A stretch of DNA of 33,348 bases, taken from positions 1-33,348 of the forward strand of contig JAPYPT010000019.1 of assembly GCA_029937535.1 (NCBI GenBank), given 5' to 3'. Within the stretch, counting starts at the first letter, position 1; each line of letters begins with the position of its first letter. The DNA comes from Alphaproteobacteria bacterium. GTDB lineage: Bacteria; Pseudomonadota; Alphaproteobacteria; GCA-2731375. Both the position numbers and the translations under genes were made by a program. The notes beneath the pieces were generated by a model, which saw only the letters and a list, made by a program, of their open reading frames with translations, searched no databases and was not told where the DNA came from. Positions 7,891 to 16,870 of this stretch are shown here, piece after piece.

Positions 7891-9261
7891 TTAGATCAGG
7901 CCGTCCGCCCGCACGGCCAGGAAGGATTGTTTGAAGGCTTCGATCACCGCATCCACATCCTCGACGCTGTGCGCGGCGGAGAAGAATGCCAGGTGAATGC
8001 CGGGCACGATGACGCCGTGGTCCAGCAGATGCAGATAGAACTCCCGCTCCACGTTGGCGTTTTCCGTCGTCAGATCGCGGGAGCTGTCGATATCGCCGCC
8101 CTGAAAGCGCATATGGAACATGGAGCCGGCGTTGAGGACTTGGGCCGGGATCTGATGCTCCCGGCAGAAAGTGTTGATGGCATCCGTGAAGCGGTTTCCC
8201 TGTGCCATGAGATAGGGATAAATTTCATCTTTGTGGGCCTGCATATGAGAGATAGCGGCAATGCCGGCGGCCATGGTCAGAGGGTTGCCCGAGAATGTGC
8301 CGCCCGAAAATACCCCGTCCTCCCGGCCGCGCTGTCCACTGAATTGCGCCATGACGTCGGCCCGTCCCGATAGCGCGCCAATGGGCAGGCCACCGCCGAT
8401 GGCCTTGCCATAAGTCACCAGATCGGCGCCGATATCGTAATAATCCTGGCAGCCGCCATAGGCGATACGGAAACCGGTAATCACTTCGTCCAACATGAAC
8501 AGAACATCATTGTCCCGGCAAACCTGGGCCAGTTCATGCAGGAAGTCCTTTGTGTCCAGGCGCGGGTTGGAGCTTTGCACCGGCTCGATCATCACCAGGG
8601 CCAATTCGTCCTTGTGCTCGCGGATCAGATCAAACGCGGTGGCGTCCCGATAGGGCAACACCAGCATGGTTTCATCCTTGATCATATCCGGCACGCCCTG
8701 CCCCATGCTTTTGGCTGACGGGCGGGAGCGGTCGCTGTCCATCACCGCCTTGGTCAGGGCATAGTCGTGGGTGCCGTGATAGGAGCCGTCGAAAAGTGCG
8801 ATCCTGGTCTTGTTGGTGAAGGCGCGGGCGGCGCGCATGCCGTACATGGTCGCTTCCGTGCCGGAATTACAAAAAATTGTCCGCTCGGTGTTGCGTCCCG
8901 CGTCCTGGATCAACCGCGCCAAGGGTTCCTGCAAGGGATTGTGGATGCCGAAATGCCAGCCCTTCTTGATCTGCGCCGCCAGGGCCTCTTCGACCACCGC
9001 CGGACGATGGCCCAGCACATGCGGCCCGAAACCCATGGAAAGATCGATATAGCTGTTGCCATCGATGTCCGTCATGCGCGCGCCCTGGGCCGATTGGATA
9101 TAGATCGGATGAGGCATATCCACCGTCGCCACCACCTCCATTGCCAGGACTTCCGCGCCCTGTTGGTTCTGTACGGCGGATTTCGGCGTGCGGACCCGTA
9201 ATTTATCGCGAACTTGTTGCGCAAGGGTCGCTTCACCGTCTTCGCTGATAGCCGTGGACAT
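7891..9261 (-). CDS. Class III PLP-dependent aminotransferase (glutamate-1-semialdehyde aminomutase-like)
   Basis: A fold-type I, class III aminotransferase of 456 residues from the chosen start. [16 protein letters not shown] binds the PLP phosphate, [10 protein letters not shown] follows, D258 ([11 protein letters not shown]) contacts the pyridine nitrogen, and K286 in [13 protein letters not shown] forms the Schiff base. Overall layout and the GGGLPIGA context match the glutamate-1-semialdehyde 2,1-aminomutase/omega-aminotransferase group. The N-terminal extension of about 50 residues and lack of other tetrapyrrole genes argue against HemL itself. The start at 9261 is preferred over a frame opening at 9294 because a strong GGGAGGG lies just upstream of it. 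It is divergent from gpt. Amine donor and acceptor are unknown. Confidence 0.92.
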   Translation of the reverse strand: MSTAISEDGEATLAQQVRDKLRVRTPKSAVQNQQGAEVLAMEVVATVDMPHPIYIQSAQGARMTDIDGNSYIDLSMGFGPHVLGHRPAVVEEALAAQIKKGWHFGIHNPLQEPLARLIQDAGRNTERTIFCNSGTEATMYGMRAARAFTNKTRIALFDGSYHGTHDYALTKAVMDSDRSRPSAKSMGQGVPDMIKDETMLVLPYRDATAFDLIREHKDELALVMIEPVQSSNPRLDTKDFLHELAQVCRDNDVLFMLDEVITGFRIAYGGCQDYYDIGADLVTYGKAIGGGLPIGALSGRADVMAQFSGQRGREDGVFSGGTFSGNPLTMAAGIAAISHMQAHKDEIYPYLMAQGNRFTDAINTFCREHQIPAQVLNAGSMFHMRFQGGDIDSSRDLTTENANVEREFYLHLLDHGVIVPGIHLAFFSAAHSVEDVDAVIEAFKQSFLAVRADGLI

Positions 9262-9264
9262 ATT

Positions 9265-9274
9265 GTTCCCTCCC
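9265..9274 (-). promoter_or_regulatory. Shine-Dalgarno deciding the aminotransferase start
   Basis: On the minus strand GGGAGGGAAC ends four bases before the ATG at 9261. This near-ideal site supports that start over the upstream in-frame opening at 9294. Confidence 0.75.
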
Positions 9275-9354
9275 GGTCGATTGCGGCTCGTCACCTGTCC
9301 GCGCGGCAGCTAGATTATAGGAAATTCACGGCAAACCAAAATGGGGCGGCTGCA

Positions 9355-9840
9355 ATGGAAGAAAGTTACAACAAGGGGTTTCCCGTTTCCTGGGATCAGA
9401 TGCACCGGGACAGCAAGGCATTGGCCTGGCGGCTGGCCGAGAAAGGCCCGTGGAGCCGGATTATTTCAATCACCCGCGGCGGCATGGTGCCGGCCTGCAT
9501 TGTCGCCCGGGAGCTCGAGGTCCGGCTGGTGGATACCATCTGCATCAAAACCTATGACCACCAGGACATGGCGGAGCCGGAAGTGTTGAAGGGCGTCAGC
9601 GAAGATGGCGCGGACGTTCTGATTATCGATGACCTGGTGGATACCGGCGCCACGGCCAAGGTGGTCCGGGCCATGCTGCCCCTGGCCCATTACGCCGCCG
9701 TCTACGCCAAGCCACAGGGCCGGCCCCTGGTCGATACCTTCGTGACGGAGGTGAGCCAGGACACCTGGATCTTCCTGCCGTGGGATACGGAACTGCAATT
9801 CGTCCAGCCCATCGTCCGCAACGAACACCCTGGAAAATAG
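9355..9840 (+). CDS. gpt: Xanthine-guanine phosphoribosyltransferase
   Basis: A 161-residue type I phosphoribosyltransferase closely resembling E. coli Gpt (152 aa) along its whole length. Shared features are [31 protein letters not shown], the PRPP-binding loop [14 protein letters not shown] with D92/D93, [10 protein letters not shown] and [10 protein letters not shown]. It converts xanthine, guanine or hypoxanthine plus PRPP to the nucleotide for purine salvage. The reading frame is open further upstream, but homology and a GGGGCGG 6-12 bases before it select the ATG at 9355. It is divergent from the aminotransferase gene and followed by a 76-bp gap before the long catabolic operon. Confidence 0.97.
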   Translation: MEESYNKGFPVSWDQMHRDSKALAWRLAEKGPWSRIISITRGGMVPACIVARELEVRLVDTICIKTYDHQDMAEPEVLKGVSEDGADVLIIDDLVDTGATAKVVRAMLPLAHYAAVYAKPQGRPLVDTFVTEVSQDTWIFLPWDTELQFVQPIVRNEHPGK

Positions 9841-9916
9841 TTAGGTTGGCGGCGGGGCTTCCCTGTTCCGCAAAGTGAGGCTATTTTGCTGGAAACAGTA
9901 AATTGGAGGAATTGAG

Positions 9917-10834
9917 ATGGGCGTGCTCGACGGCAAGATTATTCTGGTCACCGGCGGCGGCCGTGGCATCGGACGGGAGCATGCCCTGTTGGCGGCCCGC
10001 GAGGGCGCCAGGGTCGTGGTCAACGATTTGGGCGGATCCATCGCCGGCGATGACGCGGGCGCGGGCGGTCCGGCCCAGGAAGTCGCCGACGAGATCAAGG
10101 CGGCGGGCGGCGAGGCCGTTGCCAATTCCGACAGCGTGGCGGAGATGTCCGGCGCCAAGCATATGTTCGAACAGGCCATGGACAGCTTTGGCGGCCTGCA
10201 CGGCGTGATCGCGCCGGCCGGCATTCTACGCGATACCATGTTCCACAAAATGTCCGAGGAGGACTGGGACGCAGTCATCAACGTGCATCTCAAGGGCTCC
10301 TTCAACGTCACGCGCGCCACCATCAATCATTTCCGCGATCAGGAAGACGGCGCCTATGTCTTGTTCACCTCCACCTCCGGCCTGATCGGCAATATCGGCC
10401 AGACCAACTATGCCGCCGCCAAGATGGGCATCGTCGGGCTGTCCCGCGTTATCGCCATGGAAAACGAGCGCAAGAACGTCCGTTCCAACATCCTCTCGCC
10501 GTCTGCGTGGACCCGTATGATCGGCACCATCCCCATCAAGGACGAGGCCACGGCGAAGCGCATGGAATTGACCAAGGCGCGCATGCGGCCCGACCAAATC
10601 GCGCCTCTGGGCGTGGCCCTGGTGGCCGATGACGCCAAGGATCTGAGCGGGCAGATTTTTTCCATCCGCGGCAACGAGGTCTATATCTGGAGCCAGCCCC
10701 GGCCCATCCGCGGCATCGCCAATACCGAAGGCTGGACGCCGTCCAACATGCTGTCGAACGCCTTCCCCGCCTTTCGCGGCAACACCACGGACCTGGGCAA
10801 CGCCCGCACGGTCTTCACCTCCGACCCCCTGTAG
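9917..10834 (+). CDS. SDR-family dehydrogenase, HSD17B4/MFE-2 (3-hydroxyacyl-CoA dehydrogenase)-like
   Basis: A 305-residue classical short-chain dehydrogenase. TGGGRGIGREHALLAAREGA binds the nucleotide, and VVNDLGG with a long acidic/glycine-rich insert is characteristic of the (3R)-hydroxyacyl-CoA dehydrogenase domain of peroxisomal multifunctional enzyme 2. N-A-G is replaced by PAG (IAPAGIL). Catalytic Y165 and K169 (NYAAAKMG) and the serine in FTSTSG are present. The C-terminal ~55 residues (WSQPRPIRGI onward) extend beyond a minimal SDR. It probably oxidises a 3-hydroxyacyl-CoA. A GGAGGA lies six bases before the ATG. It is the first gene of the eleven-gene run, and a MaoC hydratase follows after 12 bases, matching the two catalytic steps of MFE-2. 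Confidence 0.92.
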   Translation: MGVLDGKIILVTGGGRGIGREHALLAAREGARVVVNDLGGSIAGDDAGAGGPAQEVADEIKAAGGEAVANSDSVAEMSGAKHMFEQAMDSFGGLHGVIAPAGILRDTMFHKMSEEDWDAVINVHLKGSFNVTRATINHFRDQEDGAYVLFTSTSGLIGNIGQTNYAAAKMGIVGLSRVIAMENERKNVRSNILSPSAWTRMIGTIPIKDEATAKRMELTKARMRPDQIAPLGVALVADDAKDLSGQIFSIRGNEVYIWSQPRPIRGIANTEGWTPSNMLSNAFPAFRGNTTDLGNARTVFTSDPL

Positions 10835-10846
10835 GCGGATAAAATC

Positions 10847-11701
10847 ATGGCAATGAATTACGACCATCTGATGTCCCTGAAAAAAGAGGGCATGGAATTC
10901 TCCTACAGAGACCAGGAGACCATGTTGTACGCCCTTGGCGTCGGCTTCGGGCGGGATGCCATGGATGCCAAGGAACTGGAGTATGTCTATGAAGGCGGCA
11001 CTCTGAAGACGGTGCCGTCTCTCGCCGTGGTGCTGACCCGGAATAATCTGCTGGCGAAATGCGGCTGGGACTACACCAAGGTTCTGCATGGTGAGCAGCG
11101 GTTGGAACTTTACCGCCCCCTGCCGCCCGAGGCCGAATTGATCGCCGACGCGCATGTCGCGGAAGCCTATGACAAGGGCGAGGGCAAGGGCGCCTTGGTG
11201 CTTAGTGAGATTAACGTGCGGCTGAAATCCGACGGCCAGCCGCTATTCAAGGTGGGCAGCACCATCTTCGCCCGCGGCGACGGCGGCTTTGGCGGGCCCG
11301 GCGGCAGCGGTCCCGAACCCCATCCCACGCCGGAGCGGGACCCGGACGTGACCTGCGCGTTGGAGACCCGCATCGATCAGGCCCTGTTGTATCGCCTGAA
11401 TGGCGACCGCAATCCCCTGCACGCCGACCCGGTCCTGGCGCAAAAGGTCGGCTTCCCCGTCCCCATCCTGCATGGTTTATGCACCTACGGCACCGCCTGC
11501 CGGGCAGTTCTGACAACGATTTGCGATTACGACCACACCATGATCCGGGGTTTCAATGTGCGCTTCTCGGCGCCCGTCTACCCCGGCGAAACCATTATCA
11601 CCGATATGTGGCGGGACGGTAACATCGTCTCCTTCCAATGCCGCCTGAAGGAACGCGACCTGGTCGTGGTCCGGAACGGCAAATGCACACTGGCTTCTTA
11701 A
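10847..11701 (+). CDS. MaoC-family (R)-specific enoyl-CoA hydratase, MFE-2 hydratase-2-like
   Basis: A 284-residue double hot-dog protein. The C-terminal half carries the hydratase-2 signature YRLNGDRNPLHADP with catalytic D187 and H192, and a following FPVPILHGLCTYG. The N-terminal hot-dog (about 1-135, with LLAKCGWDYTKVLHGEQ) lacks the motif and should form the acyl-binding half, as in eukaryotic MFE-2 hydratase 2. A glycine-rich linker (GDGGFGGPGGSG) joins the halves. It should hydrate trans-2-enoyl-CoA to the (3R)-hydroxy product for the adjacent SDR. The ATG at 10847 and another at 10853 are both possible starts. It lies 12 bases after the SDR and 13 before the crotonase gene. Confidence 0.93.
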   Translation: MAMNYDHLMSLKKEGMEFSYRDQETMLYALGVGFGRDAMDAKELEYVYEGGTLKTVPSLAVVLTRNNLLAKCGWDYTKVLHGEQRLELYRPLPPEAELIADAHVAEAYDKGEGKGALVLSEINVRLKSDGQPLFKVGSTIFARGDGGFGGPGGSGPEPHPTPERDPDVTCALETRIDQALLYRLNGDRNPLHADPVLAQKVGFPVPILHGLCTYGTACRAVLTTICDYDHTMIRGFNVRFSAPVYPGETIITDMWRDGNIVSFQCRLKERDLVVVRNGKCTLAS

Positions 11702-11714
11702 AGGACAAATAGAC

Positions 11715-12500
11715 ATGGCTGACTACGACGATATTGAAGTAACGCTCACGGGCAACGTGGCGCTGATCGAAATCCAGCGCCCGCCCCATAATTTTTTCGA
11801 TCGCGCCCTGATCTGCCAACTGGCCGATGCCTGCGAGGAGCTGGACGCGAATACCGATTGCCGCGCCATCGTTTTGGCCGCCCAGGGTAAATCGTTTTGC
11901 GCCGGCGCCAATTTCAGCGACGGCTCGGGCCAGAATATCCTCGAAAAAGACAAGCCGAAGACGGAAACCCATCTCTATGTGGAAGCCGTCCGCCTGTTTT
12001 CCAACAAAAAGCCCATTGTCGGCGCCATTCAGGGCGCCGCCATCGGGGGCGGTCTGGGCCTGGCCCTGGTGCCCGACTTCCGGGTGACCTGCCCCGAAGG
12101 CCGGTTCAGCGCCAACTTCACCCGCCTCGGATTTCATCCCGGTTTTGGCCTGACCCACACCCTGCCGGCCCTAGTCGGTCAGCAGATCGCCACCATGATG
12201 ATGTACACGGGCCGTCGCATCAAAGGCGAGGAAGCCGTGGCCATGGGCCTGGCGGATGTGCTGGTGCCCTTGGATCAGGTTCGTAGCGCGGCCATGGAAT
12301 TGGCGGAAGAGATCGCCATTTCAGCGCCCCTGGGCGTGGTCGAAACCCGCGCCACCATGCGCGCCGGCCTGGCCGACCGGGTCAAGGCGGCGACGGATCA
12401 CGAATTGGAGGTCCAAAACGAACTACGCGTAACGGATGACTTCAAGGAAGGTACCGCCGCCTCGGCCGAGAGACGCCTGCCGAACTTCCAAGGCCGGTAA
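11715..12500 (+). CDS. Crotonase-family protein lacking both canonical hydratase glutamates
   Basis: A 261-residue enoyl-CoA hydratase/isomerase fold protein. The CoA-binding segments GKSFCAGANFSD and IQGAAIGGGLGLAL (oxyanion hole) are intact. Aligning by eye with rat mitochondrial enoyl-CoA hydratase, E144 corresponds to G115 (GGGLG instead of GGGCE) and E164 to F135 (SANFTRLG instead of GQPEILLG). Neither catalytic glutamate is kept, so ordinary syn-hydration is unlikely. H141 in GFHPGFG could contribute chemistry, which is speculation. It may act as an isomerase, a C-C bond hydrolase or a binding protein. The MaoC protein upstream could cover the hydratase step instead. Spacing is 13 bases upstream and 10 downstream. 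Confidence 0.9.
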   Translation: MADYDDIEVTLTGNVALIEIQRPPHNFFDRALICQLADACEELDANTDCRAIVLAAQGKSFCAGANFSDGSGQNILEKDKPKTETHLYVEAVRLFSNKKPIVGAIQGAAIGGGLGLALVPDFRVTCPEGRFSANFTRLGFHPGFGLTHTLPALVGQQIATMMMYTGRRIKGEEAVAMGLADVLVPLDQVRSAAMELAEEIAISAPLGVVETRATMRAGLADRVKAATDHELEVQNELRVTDDFKEGTAASAERRLPNFQGR

Positions 12501-12510
12501 GAACATAACT

Positions 12511-13563
12511 ATGGATGAAGCCGAAAGCCTGGTCCGGGATGCGGCAACCCGCATCTTCCAAGACCTGGGCGATCCCCAAACCATCAATAACGCCGAAAAT
12601 GATGCGTGGCGGGCGCCCCTGTGGTCAGCCTTGGAAGAGGCCGGCCTGAGCACCGCCTGGGTTCCGGACGACTTGGGCGGCGCGGGCGCGGGCATCGGTT
12701 CGGGGTTCGCGGTGCTGCGGGTCGCGGGGGAATTCGCCGCCCCCCTCCCCCTGGCCGAGACCCTGCTGGCGGGCTGGCTTTTGGCCCAGGGCGGTATCGT
12801 CATGCCCGGAGGGACCATGTCCCTGGCGCCCACGCGGCGGGGCGACAAAATTTCTCTGGTGGATGGTAAATTGTCGGGCACGGCGCGGGCGGTCCCCTTC
12901 GCGGCGGAGGTGGATCATCTGGCGGTCCTGGCGGATGATGTTGTCGCCTTGGTCGGCACGGCGGATTGCGTCTGCAGGGACGGCCGGAATTTGGCCGGCG
13001 AGGTCATGAACAATGTAGACTTTGATGGCGTCACGCCGCTCGAGATGGCGCCATTGCCCCCCGGCATCAACGCCGGGTCAGTAAATATGATGGGAGCCGC
13101 GGTGCGATCCATGCAAATGGCCGGGGCGTTACAGTCTGTTCTAGAAATCGCCGTGCAATATGCCGAAGAGCGCGTTGCCTTTGGCCGCCCCATTGGCAAG
13201 TTTCAGGCGGTACAGCAAAACCTGGCCCGCCTGGGCGAGGAAGCCGCCGCCGCCATCGCCATCGCCAATTCGACCGCCCACACCATTGAGCATCTGGATT
13301 CTTGGGATGACGACGGGGTGTTTCTCGATGTCGCCTCCGCCAAGATCCGGGTGGGCGAGGCCGCCGGACAGGGCAGCGCCATCGGGCATCAGGCCTTTGG
13401 CGCCATCGGCTTTACCCAGGAACATATTCTGCACCGTTTCGTCCAGCGCCTGTGGTCGTGGCGGGATGATTTCGATAATGAGGCGGTCTGGGCCGCCGAA
13501 CTGGGCCGCCGGGCCGCCGCCAAGGGTGGCGCGGGCCTGTGGCACAGCCTGACCGCAGCTTAA
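12511..13563 (+). CDS. Acyl-CoA dehydrogenase family protein, small/alpha-type subunit
   Basis: A 350-residue acyl-CoA dehydrogenase-fold protein. Recognisable parts are TAWVPDDLGGAGAG near the N-terminus, ERVAFGRPIGKFQAVQ (about 220-235) and HQAFGAIGFTQEHILHRF near the C-terminus. The central beta-domain is short, and the usual catalytic E-G-T-x-E segment is replaced by RFVQRLWSWRDDF. Together with the full-length dehydrogenase 13 bases downstream this resembles heteromeric dehydrogenases such as mycobacterial ChsE1-ChsE2, where one subunit carries the catalytic base. The frame is open upstream from 12436 inside the crotonase gene, but the ATG at 12511 clears the preceding stop by 10 bases and fits family length. 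Confidence 0.9.
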   Translation: MDEAESLVRDAATRIFQDLGDPQTINNAENDAWRAPLWSALEEAGLSTAWVPDDLGGAGAGIGSGFAVLRVAGEFAAPLPLAETLLAGWLLAQGGIVMPGGTMSLAPTRRGDKISLVDGKLSGTARAVPFAAEVDHLAVLADDVVALVGTADCVCRDGRNLAGEVMNNVDFDGVTPLEMAPLPPGINAGSVNMMGAAVRSMQMAGALQSVLEIAVQYAEERVAFGRPIGKFQAVQQNLARLGEEAAAAIAIANSTAHTIEHLDSWDDDGVFLDVASAKIRVGEAAGQGSAIGHQAFGAIGFTQEHILHRFVQRLWSWRDDFDNEAVWAAELGRRAAAKGGAGLWHSLTAA

Positions 13564-13576
13564 TAGGTAGAGCCAT

Positions 13577-14728
13577 ATGTCAGTCGCCATTCAATTCGAT
13601 CCCATCCGCCTGCCCCCCGAGGCCGAGGCCCTGCGCGGGGAAGTCCGGCAATTTCTGCAAGACGAAATCGCCGCCGGCACCTTTGACCCCCAGGGCGGCA
13701 GCCGTGACAATCCCGAATTCAGCCGCAAGGTCGGCGAACGGGGCTGGATCGGCATCACCTGGCCGAAAAAATACGGCGGCCAGGAACGCAGCTTTCTCGA
13801 ACGCTATGTGATCAACGAAGAATTCCTCGTCGCCCGCGCGCCGACCCGGAAGCATTTCACCGCCGATCGGCAAAGCGGCCCGGTGTTGATCAAATATGCC
13901 TCGGAAGAGATTAAACAGGACATCCTGCCGCGTATCATAAAGGGCGAGGTGTCCTTCTGCATTGGCATGAGCGAGCCGGATTCAGGCTCCGATCTGTTCG
14001 CCGCCAAGACCAAGGCGGAGCGCACGGACAAGGGCTGGCTGATCAACGGGCGCAAGCTGTGGACCTCGCGCGCCCATGAATCCGACTATATGATCGGGTT
14101 GTTCCGCACCTCGCCCTCGACGACGGACAACCGCCGCCATGGCCTCTCCCAATTTCTGGTCGACATGAAGACGCCGGGTATTACCTGCCGCCCCGTACTG
14201 CATCCCAACGGCAACTACGAATTCAACGAAGTGACCTTCGATGATGCCCTTCTCCCCCTCGATAACCTGCTGGGCGAGGCGGACATAGCCTGGAAACAGG
14301 CCACATCGGAACTGGCCTACGAACGCAGCGGATCGGAGCGGTTTCTGGAAACCATCCAGGTGCTGATGGAACTGGTCGATTTCATCGGCGAAAACCCGGA
14401 TCTGCGCGAGGCCGAGGGCCTGGGCCGCCTGGTCGCCCAACTGCATACCCTGCGCCGCATGTCGATCTCGGTCGCGGGCATGTTGCATGCGGGCAAGGAA
14501 CCGGTGCTGGAAGCCTCCGTGGTCAAGGACCTGGGCACGGTGTGGGAGCAGGCCCTGCCTTCCGTGGCGCGGGATCTGGCCGCCTTCGTGGACCGCGATC
14601 CCGGCAACCGGGTCCGGTTCGAGGAAATTTTGTCGCAAAACATCATCATCGCACCCAAGCTGACCATCCAGGGCGGCACTACTGAAATTCTGCGCGGCAT
14701 CGTCGCCCGCGGACTGGGATTGCGTTAG
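13577..14728 (+). CDS. Acyl-CoA dehydrogenase, large/catalytic subunit
   Basis: A 383-residue FAD-dependent acyl-CoA dehydrogenase. It has ITWPKKYGGQERS, FCIGMSEPDSGSDLFAAKT (FAD/substrate loop), WLINGRKLWTSRAHESDY and the C-terminal QGGTTEILRGIVARGLG. The glutamate equivalent to E376 of medium-chain dehydrogenase is G366 here. The likely catalytic base is E249 in LAYERSGSER, the helix-G position used by isovaleryl-CoA and ChsE-type enzymes. It should form an alpha,beta double bond and pass electrons to ETF. It probably forms a heteromer with the subunit encoded just upstream. It is 12 bases before the acyl-CoA synthetase gene. Confidence 0.94.
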   Translation: MSVAIQFDPIRLPPEAEALRGEVRQFLQDEIAAGTFDPQGGSRDNPEFSRKVGERGWIGITWPKKYGGQERSFLERYVINEEFLVARAPTRKHFTADRQSGPVLIKYASEEIKQDILPRIIKGEVSFCIGMSEPDSGSDLFAAKTKAERTDKGWLINGRKLWTSRAHESDYMIGLFRTSPSTTDNRRHGLSQFLVDMKTPGITCRPVLHPNGNYEFNEVTFDDALLPLDNLLGEADIAWKQATSELAYERSGSERFLETIQVLMELVDFIGENPDLREAEGLGRLVAQLHTLRRMSISVAGMLHAGKEPVLEASVVKDLGTVWEQALPSVARDLAAFVDRDPGNRVRFEEILSQNIIIAPKLTIQGGTTEILRGIVARGLGLR

Positions 14729-14740
14729 GACCCATCCATC

Positions 14741-16870
14741 ATGCCTGATCTGTCAGCCCTGTTGTGGCCGAACGTTGTCGCCGTCATCTCCGCCTCGCCC
14801 GACCCGACCATTCTGCGCGGGCGTTTGATGGAGGTGATGAGCAGCCATGACTATCAAGGCACGATCTACCCTATCTCCCGCAGCCACGACGAGATCCTGG
14901 GCCGGCGTTGTTACAAGAGCATTGACGACGTACCGGAAAAGGTCGACCTGGCCATTCTGATCATCCCGGCTGAATTCATCCCCGATACCCTGGCCCGGTG
15001 CGGTGAACTGGGCGTGCGGGCGGCGCAAATTCTCACCTCCGGTTTCGCCGAAGAGGGCGGCGAGGATGGCGCGGCGGTGCAGGCGGAAATCCGCGCCATC
15101 GCCGAACGCTACGACATGGCCGTCATGGGCCCCAATTCGGAAGGTTTCGCCAACAGCGCGGCGGCCCTGTGTCCCACCTTCAGCCCGGCGGTGGACAAGA
15201 CCGAATTGCCCCTGCTGCCGCCCTGGCGCACCGATGGCCATATCACCGCCATCGCACAATCGGGCGGCATGGGTTTTGCCTTCTACGATCAAGGCCGGCC
15301 CAAGGAGCTGCCTTTCAATTACATCATCACCACTGGTAACGAGGCCTGTATCGAAACCCTGGACGTGGTCGATTATTTGCTGGACGAGGGCAAGACCGAC
15401 GCCTTCATCCTGTTCATGGAGGATGTGAAGAATGGCGACCGCCTGGCCCAGGTCGGCGAAAAGGCCCTCCGTGCCGGCAAACCCATCATCTTGACCAAGA
15501 TCGGAACTTCGGATGCGGGCGCCCGGGCGGCGGCCTCGCACACGGCATCGCTGGCGGGCTCCTACCAGGCCTATCAGGGAATTTTTCAGCGCTACGGCAT
15601 GATCGAGGGGCGGGATACCGAAGAACTGGTCGATATCGCCGCCGCCTTTTCCTTTCATGGCCGTAATCTGCCCAAGGGCAAGCGGGTCGGCATCTGCACC
15701 GCCTCGGGTGGGGGGGGCGGCTGGCTGGCCGATCAATGCGTCGCCGCCGGTCTGGAAATTCCCCCGTTGGATCCAGAAACCCGCGCCACCATCGATGCCT
15801 TTTTACCTGCCTACGGCACCTCGCAAAACCCCATCGACGCCACGGCCCAAGCCGTGCGCCGCACCGGCTACGGCGGCCTGGCGCGCATGGCGGCGCAGTC
15901 GGACGTGTTGGACGCCATTATTGTTCTGGCCTCGTGCCGCAACCCCGCCACCTTGATGCGGGAGCGGGAGGATTTGAAACAGCTGACCAGGGATGTGGAC
16001 AAGCCCATCCTGTTCTGTTCCTACACCCAGCCCCACCCGGAGGCGGCGGTGATCCTGAGCCAGGCCGGCATCCCGTTGTATGGCAACATGCGCAATTGCG
16101 CCCGCGCCACGGCGGAGCTGGCCAATTACCGCCAGCACCGGGAGCGCTTCCTCAAGGCCCCCAACATAAAAATTGAGGGCGACAAAAACGGCGTTGCCGA
16201 AAAATTGGCGGCGGCGGGAGAGGTACTTTGTGAATATGAGGTCAAACCCCTGCTGGCCGATTACGGCATTGCGGTGGGTGACGAGGCCCTGGCGAAATCC
16301 GCGGATGAAGCCGCCTCATTTGCCGCAGGCTACGGCGGCCCGGTGGTCCTGAAAATTCAATCGCCCGATGTCTTGCACAAGACCGAGGCCGGTGGTCTGG
16401 CCCTGAACCTACACGATGAAGCAGCCGTCCGGGCCGGCTACGACCGGGTCATGGGCGCCGCCACCGATCAAACCCACGGCGTGCTGGTCCAGGCCATGGC
16501 GCCCAAGGGACACGAGATGATTATCGGCATCAATCACGACGCCACCTTTGGGCCGATGTTGATGCTGGGCTTCGGCGGTATTCATGTGGAGGTGAACCCG
16601 GACGTGGCGCTGTCTCCCGTGCCGCTGGACAAGGACGGCGCGGCACAATTGCTCGACCGGCTGGATGGCCGGGCGCTGCTGGATGGGGTACGCGGCGCAG
16701 GGGCGGCGGATATCGAGGCGCTGTTGGATCTGGTGGTGAAGGTATCGTGGTTCGCCGCCGACCATGGCGAGGTGATCGGTGAACTGGATCTTAATCCCGT
16801 GCTGGTGCATGAAAAGGGGGTCAGCGTGGTTGACGCATTGTTGGTGAAACGGTTGGTGAAACGCTCATGA
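14741..16870 (+). CDS. ADP-forming acyl-CoA synthetase (acetate--CoA ligase family)
   Basis: A 709-residue fused NDP-forming acyl-CoA synthetase. Domain order is CoA-binding Rossmann (about 5-135), succinyl-CoA-ligase-like flavodoxin domains (about 150-450) and a C-terminal ATP-grasp domain (about 485-705). H267 in RAAASHTASLAGS is the expected phosphohistidine. The ATP-grasp region shows PVVLKIQSPDVLHKTEAGG and ELDLNPV. It would activate a carboxylic acid to its CoA thioester with ADP and phosphate formed, or run in reverse to conserve energy. In this operon it is the obvious candidate for substrate activation. The alpha/beta hydrolase start overlaps its stop by four bases (ATGA). Confidence 0.93.
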   Translation: MPDLSALLWPNVVAVISASPDPTILRGRLMEVMSSHDYQGTIYPISRSHDEILGRRCYKSIDDVPEKVDLAILIIPAEFIPDTLARCGELGVRAAQILTSGFAEEGGEDGAAVQAEIRAIAERYDMAVMGPNSEGFANSAAALCPTFSPAVDKTELPLLPPWRTDGHITAIAQSGGMGFAFYDQGRPKELPFNYIITTGNEACIETLDVVDYLLDEGKTDAFILFMEDVKNGDRLAQVGEKALRAGKPIILTKIGTSDAGARAAASHTASLAGSYQAYQGIFQRYGMIEGRDTEELVDIAAAFSFHGRNLPKGKRVGICTASGGGGGWLADQCVAAGLEIPPLDPETRATIDAFLPAYGTSQNPIDATAQAVRRTGYGGLARMAAQSDVLDAIIVLASCRNPATLMREREDLKQLTRDVDKPILFCSYTQPHPEAAVILSQAGIPLYGNMRNCARATAELANYRQHRERFLKAPNIKIEGDKNGVAEKLAAAGEVLCEYEVKPLLADYGIAVGDEALAKSADEAASFAAGYGGPVVLKIQSPDVLHKTEAGGLALNLHDEAAVRAGYDRVMGAATDQTHGVLVQAMAPKGHEMIIGINHDATFGPMLMLGFGGIHVEVNPDVALSPVPLDKDGAAQLLDRLDGRALLDGVRGAGAADIEALLDLVVKVSWFAADHGEVIGELDLNPVLVHEKGVSVVDALLVKRLVKRS

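Noticed and set aside
9288-9316. TCGTCA-N17-TAGATT promoter upstream of gpt
   Set aside because: The spacing is right but the boxes are weak and other registers fit equally well. Not listed as a feature.
9834-9886. AAAATAG...CTATTTT pairing after gpt as a terminator
   Set aside because: The loop is about 39 bases, the stem is AT-rich, and no T-tract follows.
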